A stretch of DNA of 64,000 nt from an uncultured Atopobiaceae bacterium (GTDB taxonomy: Bacteria; Actinomycetota; Coriobacteriia; Coriobacteriales; Atopobiaceae). The notes under the pieces were generated by a model. The model saw only the letters and a list, made by a program, of their open reading frames with translations, did no database searches and had not been told where the DNA came from. Made by a program: the position numbers and the translations under genes. Positions 1 through 8,016 of the stretch are shown here, in pieces (the first letter of the stretch is position 1; the number at the start of each line of letters is the position of its first letter). The stretch covers positions 207,355 to 271,354 of the forward strand of contig CALULO010000002.1 in NCBI GenBank assembly GCA_944321515.1, in the 5' to 3' direction.

Positions 1-20
1 CCGTGGGCCGCGCGCCTGCG

Positions 21-581
21 CTACATGAGCTCCTTGCCGGTCTTCCAGGCAAAGCCGACCTCGTCGCCCACCACGCGGTAGCTCATGTGCGAGGAGTCGT
101 ACACCAGCGGCTTGAACTTGCCAAAGTCGACCTTGCCGTCCTCGCCGAGGATCTTCTCGTCAACCAGCACGTTTACGATCCTGCCCACCACGCGGGCGCC
201 GTGCTCGTCGCCGTCGATGCTCGTGACCTCGCACTCCATGGTGAGCGGGTACTCCTCGATCACGGGCGCGTCCACGTGCTCGGAGCGCGTGAAGGTCAGC
301 CCGCTCTGCTCGGCCTTGTTGACCTTGGTGCCGGTGGCGATGCCAAAGTAGTCGGCGGAGACCACGTTGGCCAGGTCGGCCGGGGCCACGGTGAAGGCGC
401 CCTTCTTGACGATATTGGCCGTGGTCTTGTGGTCGCCGATGTTGAAGCAGATCTCGTGGCGCGTGCACTCGCCGGCCCACGCCGCGTTCATGGCGTTGGG
501 GATGCCGTCCTCGTCGTAGCTCGCGATGATGAACACCGACTGCGGGAACAGCTCGCCCATGTCGCCCAGGCTCTTCTTCAT
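21..581 (-). CDS. Flavin reductase family protein (FMN-binding split barrel)
   Basis: The 186-residue product resembles the flavin reductase-like FMN-binding split-barrel family, small cytoplasmic proteins that bind FMN and reduce or pass electrons from flavin. Seen in the sequence: an N-terminal segment with PQSVFIIASYDEDG followed by NAMNAAW, and a central SADYFGIATGTKVNKA that matches the region contacting FMN phosphate in this family. Length is typical for the single-domain form. The gene is divergent from an HxlR regulator with about 110 bp between them, an arrangement in which the regulator commonly controls the flavoprotein in response to redox or electrophile stress; that link is inference. 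The physiological substrate cannot be read from the sequence. Confidence 0.85.
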   Translation of the reverse strand: MKKSLGDMGELFPQSVFIIASYDEDGIPNAMNAAWAGECTRHEICFNIGDHKTTANIVKKGAFTVAPADLANVVSADYFGIATGTKVNKAEQSGLTFTRSEHVDAPVIEEYPLTMECEVTSIDGDEHGARVVGRIVNVLVDEKILGEDGKVDFGKFKPLVYDSSHMSYRVVGDEVGFAWKTGKELM

Positions 582-694
582 GTGGACTCCTCTCGTCGAA
601 GACCGGCAGGCCCGTGCCTTACTTGCAGTATCGTCGTAGTCATACGTTGATACCAGTACTGGCTTTCACCACAGGTACTTACTTGGAGGCAAGC
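582..694. promoter_or_regulatory. Divergent promoter region with palindrome
   Basis: The gap between the flavin reductase and HxlR genes holds a perfect 10-bp palindrome CCAGTACTGG (653-662) and two copies of CTTACTTG. HxlR-type dimers bind short palindromes, so this is the best operator candidate; no footprint evidence exists here. Confidence 0.4.
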
Positions 695-1039
695 ATGGGA
701 GAGAAGTGCCGTGACATCTCGCAGGCCCGCTTTGAGGACACGGGCTACAGCTATACGCTCTCCCTCATCCAGGGCAAGCACAAGATGGCCATCCTCTACT
801 GCCTGATGGAGTACCAGCCGGTGCGCTTCAACGAGATGCGCCGCTACCTCGGCGGCATTGCCGACAAGACGCTCTCCACCAACCTCAAGGAGCTCGAGCG
901 GGACGGCCTGGTGCACAGGTGCGAGTACCCGCAGGTCCCGCCCAGGGTCGAGTACTCCCTCACCGACCTTGGGGTCTCGCTCATGGACGTGCTCGACCAG
1001 CTCTGCGTCTGGGGCGAGGGGCACCGTCCGGGCAGGTAG
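695..1039 (+). CDS. HxlR family winged-helix transcriptional regulator
   Basis: The 114-residue product is a DUF24/HxlR winged-helix DNA-binding protein. The segment GKHKMAILYCLMEYQPVRFNEMRR and the following ADKTLSTNLKELERDGLV (recognition helix and start of wing) are the family signature, followed by YPQVPPRVEYSLTDLG in the wing. The start was placed at the ATG preceded by GGAGG (685-689) rather than at an upstream in-frame ATG that has no ribosome-binding site. A Cys lies near the N-terminus (residue 5), where redox-sensing members carry their reactive Cys, but a sensing role is only a possibility. Probably controls itself and the divergent flavin reductase. Confidence 0.88.
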   Translation: MGEKCRDISQARFEDTGYSYTLSLIQGKHKMAILYCLMEYQPVRFNEMRRYLGGIADKTLSTNLKELERDGLVHRCEYPQVPPRVEYSLTDLGVSLMDVLDQLCVWGEGHRPGR

Positions 1040-1139
1040 CCGCGCTTACCCCGTCACAGGCCCCAGGGGTCTGCCGATCTGCCACGCCGGGGGCAATTGG
1101 CCTAGGCACACATGGTTCGCTTGTCTCAAGCCTCTATCT

Positions 1140-1189
1140 TTGGGGTATACAATGTAGGACTATGTAGGATATTGTGATAAGGAGTTGAC
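1140..1189 (+). promoter_or_regulatory. Promoter and autoregulatory site of antitoxin gene
   Basis: A -10-like TATACA (1146-1151) is followed by two direct copies of ATGTAGGA (1152-1159 and 1162-1169) inside a short inverted repeat ACAAT/ATTGT (1149-1153, 1171-1175), then AAGGAG ahead of the ATG at 1190. Toxin-antitoxin promoters of this class are bound by the antitoxin, so the repeats are operator candidates. Confidence 0.45.
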
Positions 1190-1474
1190 ATGGCCACCGC
1201 AGCTGCGACCGAGTCCATCTCTGCCAAGCTCCGCAAGGACGAGAAGGACCGCTTCTCCATGATCTGCGACGAGATCGGCACCTCTCCGAGCAACGCAATC
1301 CGCATGTTCGTCTCCGCGTTCAACCGCCGCGGGGGCTTCCCGTTTGACCCGTCCAACCCCTATGGGTTCAGCCAGGAGACGCTTGCCGCGATGGACGATG
1401 CTGCGACGGGCAGGAACCTCTCCGGCCCCTATCGCACCGTCAGGGAGGCGATGGCCGCACTCGACGAGGAGTAG
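1190..1474 (+). CDS. RelB/DinJ family antitoxin
   Basis: The 94-residue product matches the RelB/DinJ ribbon-helix-helix antitoxins: an N-terminal strand (ESISAKLRKDEKDRF) followed by two helices containing GTSPSNAIRMFVSAFNRRGG, and a tail with FPFDPSNPYG that would wrap the toxin. It starts at an ATG with AAGGAG upstream. Its partner should be a YafQ-type mRNA interferase encoded directly downstream, but only a C-terminal fragment of that gene remains. The antitoxin itself is intact and of normal length, so it may persist as an orphan repressor or as an immunity gene against other YafQ toxins; that is inference. Confidence 0.85.
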   Translation: MATAAATESISAKLRKDEKDRFSMICDEIGTSPSNAIRMFVSAFNRRGGFPFDPSNPYGFSQETLAAMDDAATGRNLSGPYRTVREAMAALDEE

Positions 1475-1476
1475 GT

Positions 1477-1605
1477 GGGACGTATCGCGGTCATCGCGAG
1501 TGCCACATCGAGCCGGACTGGCTGCTCATCTATCGGGCGGACGAAGAGGGGCTTGTGCTCGTGGCTACCCGCACGGGGAGCCATAGCGAGCTGCTGGGGC
1601 TGTGA
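1477..1605 (+). pseudogene. C-terminal remnant of a YafQ/RelE-type toxin gene
   Basis: Immediately after the antitoxin stop, in another frame, the DNA translates as GTYRGHRECHIEPDWLLIY, continuing for about 43 codons to a TGA at 1603-1605. This is the C-terminal part of YafQ-like RNases, where the conserved L-x-G-x-Y-x-G-x-R-x-CHI-x-PDWLLIY stretch carries catalytic and RNA-binding residues. The first half of the toxin (roughly 50 codons) is missing and no start codon with a ribosome-binding site precedes the fragment, so no functional toxin can be made. An internal deletion joined the antitoxin stop to the toxin C-terminus. Confidence 0.75.
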
Positions 1606-1674
1606 CGGCGCCGGGGACGACGGCGCCACGCTGAGCGCGTGAAGTCGCGGTCGGTTCCCTTCATGTCGAAGCCT

Positions 1675-1734
1675 CGTCTGGTTCTTCTCGCCCCACCGAT
1701 GTCGGAGCGTCTGCAGGTTCTTCTCGCCCCACCG
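1675..1734. repeat. Direct repeat containing GGTTCTTCTCGCCCCACCG
   Basis: Two copies (1675-1698 and 1708-1734) of a sequence built around GTTCTTCTCGCCCCACCG stand in the gap between the toxin remnant and the ygeX promoter. Both contain the 12-bp word that recurs across the window. The rest of 1606-1780 shows no gene. Confidence 0.6.
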
Positions 1735-1779
1735 CTCACCGCTCCAAATACAACGTTTGCCGGGTCACGAAAATTCCCC

Positions 1780-1879
1780 TTGAAACCCCCTTGAAATGTG
1801 CCACCATATGCAGTAACAAACTTTCTGTTTGGTAATCAGACAAAAAGTTGGCAGGCCGCAGAGAGCAAAGGAGCGAGCG
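1780..1879 (+). promoter_or_regulatory. Promoter and palindromic operator of the ygeX operon
   Basis: TTGAAA (1791-1796) is 17 bp from TAACAA (1814-1819), a plausible -35/-10 pair; CCCCTTGAAA occurs twice in a row just there. An inverted repeat TAACAAAC/GTTTGGTA (1814-1821 and 1827-1834) covers the -10 and start site and would suit a repressor. Similar CAAAC/GTTTGG arms recur at 14597-14642. Confidence 0.45.
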
Positions 1880-3094
1880 GTGAGCGAGAAGATCAAGTGG
1901 GTGGCAAACAAGATGCCCAAGAGCGACGACCGTCACCTTGGCATCATGTCCCTGGAGAACGTGGCGGCTGCGCGCAGCTTCCACCAGAGCTTCCCCCAGT
2001 ACAGCGTCACGCCCCTTGCGAAGCTCGACGCCCTCGCCGCTGACCTGGGCGTCGCCAACCTTGCGATCAAGGACGAGTCCTACCGCTTTGGCCTCAACGC
2101 GTTCAAGGTCCTCGGCGGCTCCTTCGCCATGGCCAACTACATCGCGCAGAAGATCGGCCGCCCGGTCTCCGAGATGACCTACGACTACCTCACGAGCGAC
2201 GAGCTCGCCCGTGACTTCGGCCAGGCCACCTTCTTCACCGCCACCGACGGCAACCACGGCCGCGGCGTCGCCTGGGCCGCCAACAAGCTCGGCCAGAAGG
2301 CCGTCGTGCACATGCCCAAGGGCAGCGTGAAGAGCCGCTTTGACAACATCGCCGCCGAGGGCGCCCAGGTCACCATCGAGGACGTCAACTACGACGAGTG
2401 CGTCCGCATGGCCGCCGCCGAGGCCGAGGCCTGCGAGAACGGCGTGATCGTGCAGGACACCGCCTGGGACGGCTACGAGGAGATCCCCTCCTGGATCATG
2501 GAGGGCTACGGCACCATGGCGTCCGAGGCCGCCGAGCAGTACGCCGCGGCCGGCGTCGAGCGCCCCACGCACGTCTTCGTCCAGGCGGGCGTCGGCTCCC
2601 TTGCGGGCGGCGTCGTGGGCTACTTCACCAACCTCTTCCCGGACAACCCGCCCACCTTCGTGGTGATGGAGGCCGACACGGCCGCCTGCCTCTACAAGGG
2701 CGCCCTTGCCGGTGACGGCGACCCGCGCATCGTCGACGGCGACATGCCCACCATCATGGCCGGCCTCGCCTGCGGCGAGCCCAACACCCTGGGCTGGGAC
2801 ATCCTGCGCAATCACGTCTCCGTCTTCGTGAGCTGCCCCAACTGGGTGGCCGCAAAGGGCATGCGCGTGCTCGGCGCCCCCAAGAAGGGCGACCCGCGCG
2901 TCATCTCCGGCGAGTCCGGCGCCGTGGGCGCGGGCCTCGTCACCACCCTCATGGAGTCCGACGAGTACGCCGAGCTCCGCGAGGCCATCGGCCTGGACGA
3001 GAACAGCTCCGTGCTGCTCTTCTCGACCGAGGGCGACACCGACCCGGTGAACTACCGCAAGGTCGTGTGGGAGGGCGCCTACCCCGAGGAGTAG
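1880..3094 (+). CDS. ygeX: Diaminopropionate ammonia-lyase (YgeX)
   Basis: Fold-type II PLP enzyme that splits 2,3-diaminopropionate into pyruvate and two ammonia. The 404-residue length is close to the E. coli enzyme (about 398). The PLP lysine lies in GLNAFKVLGGSF (about residue 76), preceded by IKDESYRF; DGNHGRGVAW and the phosphate-binding glycine run GVGSLAGGVVG are also present. The start is taken at GTG 1880, which follows AAAGGA; an upstream ATG at 1829 would overlap the promoter. First gene of the operon continuing with ygeY, ygeW and arcC, the arrangement linked in other bacteria to nitrogen-compound catabolism and selenium-dependent molybdenum hydroxylases. Whether diaminopropionate is the natural substrate here is not certain. 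Confidence 0.93.
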   Translation: MSEKIKWVANKMPKSDDRHLGIMSLENVAAARSFHQSFPQYSVTPLAKLDALAADLGVANLAIKDESYRFGLNAFKVLGGSFAMANYIAQKIGRPVSEMTYDYLTSDELARDFGQATFFTATDGNHGRGVAWAANKLGQKAVVHMPKGSVKSRFDNIAAEGAQVTIEDVNYDECVRMAAAEAEACENGVIVQDTAWDGYEEIPSWIMEGYGTMASEAAEQYAAAGVERPTHVFVQAGVGSLAGGVVGYFTNLFPDNPPTFVVMEADTAACLYKGALAGDGDPRIVDGDMPTIMAGLACGEPNTLGWDILRNHVSVFVSCPNWVAAKGMRVLGAPKKGDPRVISGESGAVGAGLVTTLMESDEYAELREAIGLDENSSVLLFSTEGDTDPVNYRKVVWEGAYPEE

Positions 3095-3177
3095 CCCCGA
3101 GGGAAGACGTCACGTGCGGGGAGGCAGCCGCCGGGCCCGCGAGCAAGCAACCGTAAAGCGTCAGAAAGGACGTAGAG

Positions 3178-4584
3178 ATGGCCAAGGAACTGAACTTCGA
3201 CGAGATCAAGAGCGCGGCCGCCGCGTACGGCAAGGACATGACCGCGTTCCTGCGCGCCATGATCTCCCACCCGTCGGAGTCCTGCGAGGAGGGCGAGGTC
3301 GTGGCCTGCATCAAGGCCGAGATGGAGAAGCTCGGCTTTGACAAGGTGGAGGTCGACGGCCTGGGCAACGTCATCGGCTGGATGGGCGAGGGCGACAAGA
3401 TCATCGCCATCGACTCCCACATCGACACCGTGGGCATCGGCAACCGCGAGAACTGGGAGGCTGACCCCTACGAGGGCTACGAGACCGAGGACCTCATCTA
3501 CGGCCGCGGTGGCTCCGACCAGGAGGGCGGCATGGCCTCCGCAACCTACGCTGCCAAGATGATGAAGGACATGGGCCTCATCCCGGAGGGCTACAAGATC
3601 ATGGTCGTCGGCTCGGTCCAGGAGGAGGACTGCGACGGCATGTGCTGGCAGTACATCGTCAACAAGTACTTCGACGGCCCCGAGGACGCGCGCAACAAGA
3701 TCGAGTTCGTGATCTCCACCGAGCCCACCGACGGCGGCATCTACCGCGGCCACCGCGGCCGCATGGAGATCCGCGTGGACGTCCACGGCGTCTCCTGCCA
3801 CGGCTCCGCCCCCGACCGCGGCGACAACGCCATCTACAAGATGGCCGACATCATCGCCGACGTGCGCGCCCTCAACAACAACGGCTGCGACGAGTCCACC
3901 GACATCAAGGGCCTCGTCAAGATGCTCGACCCCAAGTACAACCCGGAGCACTACGCCGACGCCCGCTTCCTCGGCCGCGGCACCTGCACCGTCTCCCAGA
4001 TCTTCTACACCAGCCCGTCGCGCTGCGCCGTGGCCGACTCCTGCGCCATCTCCATCGACCGCCGCATGACCGCCGGCGAGACCTGGGACTCCTGCCTCCA
4101 GGAGATCCGCGACCTGCCCTCCGTCAAGAAGTACGGCGACGACGTCAAGGTCTCCATGTACATGTACGACCGCCCGAGCTGGAAGGGCACCGTCTACGAG
4201 ACCGAGGCCTACTTCCCCACGTGGATCAACGCCGAGAACGCCGCCCACGTGCAGGCGCTCGTTGACGCGCACCACGCCCTCTTCGGCGACGAGCGCATCG
4301 GCTGCGAGGCCTCCATGGACAAGCGCGCCGGCCGCCCGCTGACCGACAAGTGGACCTTCTCGACCAACTGCGTCTCCATCCAGGGCCGCTACGGCATCCC
4401 GTGCGTGGGCTTCGGCCCCGGCGCCGAGAGCCAGGCGCACGCCCCCAACGAGGTCACCTACAAGCAGGACCTCGTGACCTGCGCCGCGCTCTACACCGCC
4501 GCGCTCAACCTCTACGACCCGTCCAAGAAGACCGGCGACGTCACCGTCTTCCGCGCCGGCGCCACTGACAACGACATCAAGTAG
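3178..4584 (+). CDS. ygeY: YgeY family selenium metabolism-linked M20 hydrolase
   Basis: A 468-residue zinc hydrolase of the M20 peptidase/deacetylase superfamily. Metal and catalytic motifs are visible: DSHIDTVG (first metal His and catalytic Asp), [10 protein letters not shown] (bridging Asp), QEEDCDG (catalytic Glu and metal Glu), and a C-terminal His in the segment ending ESQAHAPNE. Members of this subfamily occur beside ygeW and ygeX and are thought to hydrolyse an acyl- or carbamoyl-amino compound; the exact substrate is unknown. The start ATG follows AGAAAGGA. It sits 83 bp after ygeX and 94 bp before ygeW, so co-transcription is very likely. Confidence 0.9.
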   Translation: MAKELNFDEIKSAAAAYGKDMTAFLRAMISHPSESCEEGEVVACIKAEMEKLGFDKVEVDGLGNVIGWMGEGDKIIAIDSHIDTVGIGNRENWEADPYEGYETEDLIYGRGGSDQEGGMASATYAAKMMKDMGLIPEGYKIMVVGSVQEEDCDGMCWQYIVNKYFDGPEDARNKIEFVISTEPTDGGIYRGHRGRMEIRVDVHGVSCHGSAPDRGDNAIYKMADIIADVRALNNNGCDESTDIKGLVKMLDPKYNPEHYADARFLGRGTCTVSQIFYTSPSRCAVADSCAISIDRRMTAGETWDSCLQEIRDLPSVKKYGDDVKVSMYMYDRPSWKGTVYETEAYFPTWINAENAAHVQALVDAHHALFGDERIGCEASMDKRAGRPLTDKWTFSTNCVSIQGRYGIPCVGFGPGAESQAHAPNEVTYKQDLVTCAALYTAALNLYDPSKKTGDVTVFRAGATDNDIK

Positions 4585-4599
4585 CAGCCAGCCCCCGAC

Positions 4600-4625
4600 G
4601 TCCCTCCCGTCCCGGCGGGAGGGAC
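4600..4625 (+). other. Intra-operon hairpin between ygeY and ygeW
   Basis: A perfect 9-bp stem GTCCCTCCC/GGGAGGGAC with an 8-nt loop and no T-tract. It may set mRNA stability or attenuate transcription between the genes. Confidence 0.5.
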
Positions 4626-4678
4626 CCCAACGACCCCCGACGCGGGGGAGACCCCGCGACACAAGAAAGGACTTCACC

Positions 4679-5881
4679 ATGGCCAAGGACTTCTCCGCAC
4701 TTCTCGACGAGCTCGGCTCCTACGACTTCTCCGGCATGTACAACGCCGACTTCCTGCACACCTGGGACAAGACCACCGACGAGCTCAAGGCCCTCTACGC
4801 CACCGCCGCCGCCCTGCGCAACCTGCGCGAGCGCAACATCTCGCCGCGCATCTTCGACTCCGGCCTCGCGGTCTCGCTCTTCCGCGACAACTCCACGCGC
4901 ACGCGCTTCTCGTTCTCCAAGGCAACCAACCTCCTGGGCCTGCAGCTCCAGGACCTCGACGAGAAGAAGTCCCAGATCGCCCACGGCGAGACCGTCCGTG
5001 AGACCGCCACGATGATCTCCTTCATGGCTGACGTCATCGGCATCCGCGACGACATGTACATCGGCGAGGGCGACGCCTACATGGCCGAGGTCGCCAACTC
5101 CGTGGCGGGCGCCTACGAGGAGGGCGTGCTCGACCACCGTCCGACGCTCATCTCGCTGCAGTCCGACTCCGACCACCCGACGCAGTCCTCCGCCGACATG
5201 CTCTACCTCATCGAGGAGTTCGGCGGCCTGGAGAACCTGCGCGGCAAGAAGGTCGCCGTGACCTGGGCCTACTCGCCCTCCTACGGCAAGCCGCTCTCCT
5301 GTCCGCAGTCGCTCATCTCGCTGCTGCCGCGCTTCGGCATGGACGTGACGCTCGCCCACCCCGAGGGCTACGACCTCATGGGCGACCGCGTGGAGGCCGC
5401 CAAGGCCTACGCTGCCGAGTCCGGCGCCACCTTCAAGCAGGTCAACACCATGGAGGAGGCCTTCGAGGGCGCCGACATCGTCATCCCCAAGAGCTGGGCT
5501 CCGTACGCCGCCATGGAGAAGCGCACCAAGCTCTACGCCGCGGGCGACGACGAGGGCATCAAGGCCCTCGAGAAGGAGCTGCTGGCCCAGAACGCCACGC
5601 ACCAGGACTGGTGCTCCACGACCGACCTCATGGCGAAGACCGCCAACGGCCAGGACACCATCTACATGCACCCGCTGCCCGCCGACATCTCCGGCGTCTC
5701 CTGCGAGCACGGCGAGGTCATGGCCGACGTCTTTGACATGCACCGCGTGGGCATGTACAAGGAGGCCAGCTACAAGCCCTACGCCATCGCGGCCATGATC
5801 TTCCTGCAGAAGGTCAAGGACCCGGTTGCCACGCTTCGCGCGATCGAGGAGCAGGCCAAGCCGCGCTGGAACCAGGCGTAG
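4679..5881 (+). CDS. ygeW: Knotted carbamoyltransferase YgeW
   Basis: A 400-residue member of the aspartate/ornithine carbamoyltransferase superfamily, YgeW branch. The carbamoyl-phosphate loop is DNSTRTRFSFSKA; the second site carries HPTQSSADML; MHPLPADISGVSCEHGEV stands where OTCase and ATCase bind the second substrate. The true substrate of YgeW enzymes is unsettled (an oxamate- or ureido-like acceptor is suspected); running backwards it would release carbamoyl phosphate for the carbamate kinase encoded next. It starts at an ATG 7 bp after AAAGGA. Position between the M20 hydrolase and arcC supports a catabolic role giving ATP. Confidence 0.93.
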   Translation: MAKDFSALLDELGSYDFSGMYNADFLHTWDKTTDELKALYATAAALRNLRERNISPRIFDSGLAVSLFRDNSTRTRFSFSKATNLLGLQLQDLDEKKSQIAHGETVRETATMISFMADVIGIRDDMYIGEGDAYMAEVANSVAGAYEEGVLDHRPTLISLQSDSDHPTQSSADMLYLIEEFGGLENLRGKKVAVTWAYSPSYGKPLSCPQSLISLLPRFGMDVTLAHPEGYDLMGDRVEAAKAYAAESGATFKQVNTMEEAFEGADIVIPKSWAPYAAMEKRTKLYAAGDDEGIKALEKELLAQNATHQDWCSTTDLMAKTANGQDTIYMHPLPADISGVSCEHGEVMADVFDMHRVGMYKEASYKPYAIAAMIFLQKVKDPVATLRAIEEQAKPRWNQA

Positions 5882-5901
5882 TCAAAACGCTCGTCCGGGT
5901 G

Positions 5902-5971
5902 GGGGCCGCCCATAAGTCGTTCGCTCGCTGCGCCTGGCGCAGAAGTCGCTCACTGACTTATGGGCGGCCCC
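5902..5971 (+). other. Long stem-loop between ygeW and arcC
   Basis: GGGGCCGCCCATAAGTC (5902-5918) and its exact complement (5955-5971) form a 17-bp perfect stem; the 36-nt loop contains a further small hairpin (CTGCGCC/GGCGCAG). There is no T-run, so this looks like an mRNA processing or stability element, or partial attenuator, rather than a clean terminator. Confidence 0.65.
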
Positions 5972-5995
5972 GCCCTTATCTTGAGAGGGCATAAA

Positions 5996-6937
5996 ATGTC
6001 TAAGAGAATCGTCATCGCGCTGGGTGGCAACGCGCTTGGCAAGAACCTTCCGGAGCAGATGGAGGCGGTGCGGAACACGGCGCGCGCCATCGTGGACCTC
6101 ATCGAGCAGGGCAACGAGGTCGTCGTGGCGCACGGCAACGGCCCGCAGGTGGGCATGATCCAGGAGGCCATGACCCAGCTCACGCGCTTCGACCCCGAGA
6201 AGTACATCCCGTGCCCGCTCTCCGTCTGCGTGGCCATGAGCCAGGGCTATATCGGCTACGACCTGCAGAACGCGCTTCGCGAGGAGATGCTGGACCGTGG
6301 CATCGACAAGGGCGCGGCCACCGTGCTCACCCAGGTCGAGGTCGACCCGGACGATCCCGCCTTCGCCCACCCCACCAAGCCCATCGGCGCCTTCATGACG
6401 CGCGAGGAGGCCGACCGCATGATCGCCGAGCGCGGCTACGAGGTGGTGGAGGACGCCGGGCGCGGGTTCCGCCGCGTGGTGGCCTCGCCCAAGCCGGCCG
6501 GCATCGTGGAGCTGGACACCATCCGCTCGCTCGTGGAGACCAACCACGTGGTCGTGGCCTGCGGTGGCGGCGGCATCCCGGTCTTCAAGACCGAGGGCAA
6601 CCACCTCAAGGGTGCCGCTGCCGTCATCGACAAGGATTTCGCTGCGGCCAAGCTCGCCGAGCAGCTTGACGCGGACTTCCTCGTGATCCTCACCGTCGTG
6701 GAGAAGGTCGCCGTGAACTTCGGCAAGCCCGACCAGCAGTGGCTCGACGAGATCACGCCCGAGACCGCGGAGCGCTACATCTCCGAGGGGCAGTTCGCCC
6801 CCGGCTCGATGCTCCCCAAGGTCCAGGCTGCGCTGGCGTTCGCGCAGTCCGCGCCCGGCCGCTCGTCGCTCATCACGCTCCTTGAGCGGGCGAGCGACGG
6901 CATCGCCGGCAAGACGGGTACCATCGTTCGCGGGTAG
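5996..6937 (+). CDS. arcC: Carbamate kinase
   Basis: A 313-residue amino-acid kinase family enzyme transferring phosphate between carbamoyl phosphate and ADP, giving ATP, ammonia and CO2 in catabolism. N-terminal IVIALGGNALGK and VVVAHGNGPQVGMI are the nucleotide and carbamate motifs; VVACGGGGIPVF and DKDFAAAKLAEQL follow as in ArcC. Length is typical. The start is the ATG preceded by GAGAGGG, just after the big stem-loop; an ATG 36 bp upstream lies inside the stem. It completes the ygeX-ygeY-ygeW-arcC operon. Confidence 0.95.
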   Translation: MSKRIVIALGGNALGKNLPEQMEAVRNTARAIVDLIEQGNEVVVAHGNGPQVGMIQEAMTQLTRFDPEKYIPCPLSVCVAMSQGYIGYDLQNALREEMLDRGIDKGAATVLTQVEVDPDDPAFAHPTKPIGAFMTREEADRMIAERGYEVVEDAGRGFRRVVASPKPAGIVELDTIRSLVETNHVVVACGGGGIPVFKTEGNHLKGAAAVIDKDFAAAKLAEQLDADFLVILTVVEKVAVNFGKPDQQWLDEITPETAERYISEGQFAPGSMLPKVQAALAFAQSAPGRSSLITLLERASDGIAGKTGTIVRG

Positions 6938-6946
6938 CGAGAAGGA

Positions 6947-7033
6947 CCCGCGGCCCGCGACGGGGTGGCCTGGAGACGGGTGGCCGCGCGGCTGGGAGGG
7001 TCCCGCGACCGGAGCGGCCCCGCGGGCCGCGGG
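6947..7033 (+). other. Inverted repeat after arcC
   Basis: CCCGCGGCCCGCG (6947-6959) and its complement (7021-7033) flank 61 bp. A 13-bp G+C stem directly before the next gene; possibly a termination or pausing element. Confidence 0.35.
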
Positions 7034-7062
7034 CGTCTCTTGAGAGGGGAGCGACCTACCTC

Positions 7063-8016
7063 ATGCGTCCTGACCTCAGGGCATACGTTTTGAGCGACGG
7101 CGGGAACCGGGTCTTCGGGCCCGGCCCCGCCGACCTGCTGGAGCGCGTCGGCGAGCTGGGCAGCCTGCGCGCCGCCGCCATCAGCATGGGCATGGCCTAC
7201 ACCAAGGCCACACGGATCGTGCGCGAGGCCGAGGAGGCCTTCGGATTCCCGCTCACGGAGCGCACGGTGGGCGGCGCGGGCGGCGGCGGCTCCCGCCTCA
7301 CGGCGGAGGCGCGCGAGCTCGTGGAGCGCTACCGCTCCTTCGAGCGCACGAGCGAGGACGCTCTGGCCTCGGCCTACGCCACGTGCTTCGCGGGCTTCGC
7401 CGGAGTGCGGCGCCTGGGCTGCGTGGTTATGGCGTCTGGCGCGGCGGCGCGCTTCGGGGGAGCCCCCGGCGAGAAGCTCACGGCGCCCCTGGCGGGCGCG
7501 CCGGTGCTGGAGCGGACGCTCTCCGCGCTGCCGGCCGACCTGCTCGACGTGGTGGTGGTGAGCGGGCACGCCGACGTGGCGGCGCTCTGCGGTCGCCTCG
7601 GGGTGCGCTGCGTGGCCCCTGGTGGCCCGCTCAAGAGCGACACGGTGCGCGCCGGCCTCGCCGCCCTCGGCGGGCGCGCGGGGTGCCTCTTCGTCCCCGG
7701 CGACCAGGCTCTTCTCGCCGAGAAGAGCGTGCGTGCGCTGGCGTCCGAGCTTACGCGCAGCCCGCGTGCCATCGTGCGCCTCGCCTGGCATGGGAGGCCG
7801 GGCAGCCCCGTGCTCTGGCCGGCCGACGAGCTGCCGGCGCTGGCGGGGCTTACCGGGGACGACGGCGGCACGGCGCTCCTCTCCGGCCACGCCGAGCTGG
7901 GGAGGCGCGTGCGGCTGGTGGAGGCCGCCGACGAATGGGAGCTTGCGGATGTTGACACGCCGGATGACCTTGCGCGCATGGAGGACGCCCTGACGGAGAA
8001 GGGAGGGTCCAAGTGA
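7063..8016 (+). CDS. ModE-type HTH fused to MocA-like molybdopterin nucleotidyltransferase
   Basis: The 317-residue product joins two domains. Residues about 1-105 are a LysR-like winged helix of the ModE type: GSLRAAAISMGMAYTKATRI forms the HTH, and LTERTVGGAGGGGSRLT is the glycine-rich wing signature of ModE. Residues about 115-310 are a MobA-like nucleotidyltransferase: CVVMASGAAARFGG is the nucleotide loop, GEKLTAPLAGAPVLERT follows, and FVPGDQALL and ADVDTPDDL match the metal-binding and C-terminal motifs of MocA enzymes that attach CMP to molybdopterin. There is no ModE molybdate-binding (TOBE) domain. It may couple cofactor synthesis with gene regulation. It overlaps the next gene by 4 bp (GTGA). 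Confidence 0.82.
   Translation: MRPDLRAYVLSDGGNRVFGPGPADLLERVGELGSLRAAAISMGMAYTKATRIVREAEEAFGFPLTERTVGGAGGGGSRLTAEARELVERYRSFERTSEDALASAYATCFAGFAGVRRLGCVVMASGAAARFGGAPGEKLTAPLAGAPVLERTLSALPADLLDVVVVSGHADVAALCGRLGVRCVAPGGPLKSDTVRAGLAALGGRAGCLFVPGDQALLAEKSVRALASELTRSPRAIVRLAWHGRPGSPVLWPADELPALAGLTGDDGGTALLSGHAELGRRVRLVEAADEWELADVDTPDDLARMEDALTEKGGSK

Noticed and set aside
3079..4686. Very long antisense open frames opposite ygeY, hisS, the hydrogenase and the GH3 gene
   Set aside because: In G+C-rich DNA the antisense frames stay open by codon bias; their products are low-complexity Ala/Gly/Val/Arg and match no family.
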